Positions 4,671 through 5,053 of a stretch of 5,053 nucleotides of DNA are shown here, piece by piece. The position numbers and the translations under genes were made by a program. The stretch is from Candidatus Eisenbergiella stercorigallinarum (GTDB taxonomy: Bacteria; Bacillota; Clostridia; Lachnospirales; Lachnospiraceae). The notes beneath the pieces are model-generated. The model had not been told where the DNA came from and made no database searches. It was given only the letters and a program-made list of their open reading frames with translations. The stretch covers positions 1 through 5,053 of the forward strand of contig DWUW01000334.1 in NCBI GenBank assembly GCA_019120525.1, given 5' to 3'. Every line of letters starts with the position of its first letter. Positions within the stretch are counted from its first letter, which is position 1.

Positions 4671-4706
4671 CACAGCAGAGAAAGAAAAAACGGAGGAAAG
4701 ACGTAA

Positions 4707-5053
4707 ATGGCTCGTATTGCAGGTATTGACTTACCCAGAGAAAAACGTGTGGAAATCGGACTTACCTATATCTACGGGATCGGCAGGCCCAGCGCGACGA
4801 AGATCTGCGCGCAGGCGAATGTGAATCCCGACACCCGTGTCAGGGAGCTGACCGACGATGAGGTAAGAAGACTGAGCGCGGTGATCGATGAGACCATGGT
4901 AGTGGAAGGCGACCTGAGAAGAGAGATCGCCCTGAACATCAAGCGTCTCCAGGAGATCGGCTGCTACAGAGGAATCCGTCACAGAAAGGGACTTCCGGTC
5001 CGCGGACAGAACACCAAGAACAACGCAAGGACCAGAAAGGGCCCGAAGAGAAC
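4707..5053 (+). CDS. rpsM: 30S ribosomal protein S13 (3' end outside the window)
   Basis: S13 lies in the head of the small subunit, contacts the P-site tRNA and forms bridges to the 50S subunit. 115 complete codons of an expected 120-125 are present, and the frame is open to the window end. The N-terminus M-A-R-I-A-G-I-D-L-P and the helix-two-turn-helix segment with Y-I-Y-G-I-G (21-26) are typical. The S13 signature R-G-I-R-H-R-K-G-L-P-V-R-G-Q is at 88-101, followed by the rRNA-binding N-A-R-T-R-K-G. GGAGG (4692-4696) lies 10 bases before the ATG. rpsM normally opens the alpha operon (rpsM, rpsK, often rpsD, rpoA, rplQ). Here it is preceded by an unusually long structured spacer. Confidence 0.97.
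   Translation, partial: MARIAGIDLPREKRVEIGLTYIYGIGRPSATKICAQANVNPDTRVRELTDDEVRRLSAVIDETMVVEGDLRREIALNIKRLQEIGCYRGIRHRKGLPVRGQNTKNNARTRKGPKR

Larger units (their letters stand above)
4133..4706 (+). other. 574-bp noncoding, stem-loop-rich spacer between rpmJ and rpsM
   Basis: I find no convincing gene here. Two open frames (4225-4479 and 4508-4729) lack ribosome binding sites, give low-complexity basic products, and the second runs into rpsM. The stretch does carry about ten + strand stem-loops, the main ones listed separately: 4155-4178, 4202-4214, 4218-4251, 4275-4336, 4342-4361, 4380-4410, 4462-4490, 4510-4565, 4591-4608 and 4643-4670. GTAAG occurs four times, three of them in hairpin loops. 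Only the last 30 or so bases, A/G-rich with the rpsM ribosome binding site, look unstructured. It may be a long leader RNA, a stand-alone RNA or palindromic repeat DNA. I recognise no known RNA family. Confidence 0.6.

Noticed and set aside
4508..4729. 73-codon open frame ending inside rpsM
   Set aside because: It has no ribosome binding site, its product is arginine/lysine-rich without a known fold, and it overlaps the first 23 bases of rpsM in another frame.
1..5053. CRISPR arrays, tRNA/rRNA genes, insertion sequences or defence genes
   Set aside because: No regularly spaced repeats, no tRNA T-arm or cloverleaf, and no transposase or integrase frame is present. The coding content is entirely core translation, secretion and housekeeping genes.

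Overview
The window is the 3' half of the spc ribosomal-protein operon running into the start of the alpha operon, all on the + strand. The order is rpmD (last codons), rplO (L15), secY, adk, map, a small KOW-domain RNA-binding protein gene, infA (IF1), rpmJ (L36) and rpsM (S13, cut by the window end). This order, the Cys4 zinc-type adenylate kinase lid, the KOW gene between map and infA, and strong AAGGAGG-type ribosome binding sites point to a Firmicute. The protein sequences (IF1, L36, S13) and the moderately GC-rich DNA suggest the class Clostridia, probably a Lachnospiraceae-like organism. That placement rests on recognition, not on a search.

Layout: positions 1-3589 are tightly packed. 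rplO and secY share one base (TAATG). map follows adk by 13 bp and the KOW gene follows map by 10 bp, as expected for a co-transcribed, translationally coupled unit. The exception is the 105-bp secY-adk gap, which holds a 12-bp hairpin palindrome of REP-like appearance and a second small hairpin directly before the adk ribosome binding site. The KOW gene and infA are separated by 102 bp of GC-rich, internally repetitive DNA. Between infA and rpmJ lies a near-consensus sigma-A promoter (TTGCAA, 17 bp, extended TGcTATAAT) preceded by helically phased A-tracts. The rpmJ-rpsM part can therefore be transcribed independently of the spc operon.

The least ordinary part is the 574-bp stretch between rpmJ and rpsM (4133-4706), which I read as noncoding. 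It holds about ten stem-loops on the + strand. They include a possible terminator or attenuator, a candidate three-way junction, and a two-tiered helix closed by a 7-bp perfect stem. No family I know was recognised in it. It could be a long structured 5' leader controlling rpsM and the alpha operon, a stand-alone RNA, or palindromic repeat DNA that accumulated in the spacer.

How the genes work together: L15, L36, S13 and L30 are ribosome components, IF1 acts in initiation, and SecY is the translocation channel for nascent proteins. MetAP trims the initiator methionine, and adenylate kinase balances adenylates. The coding genes look intact and conventional. The novelty, if any, is in the spacers.
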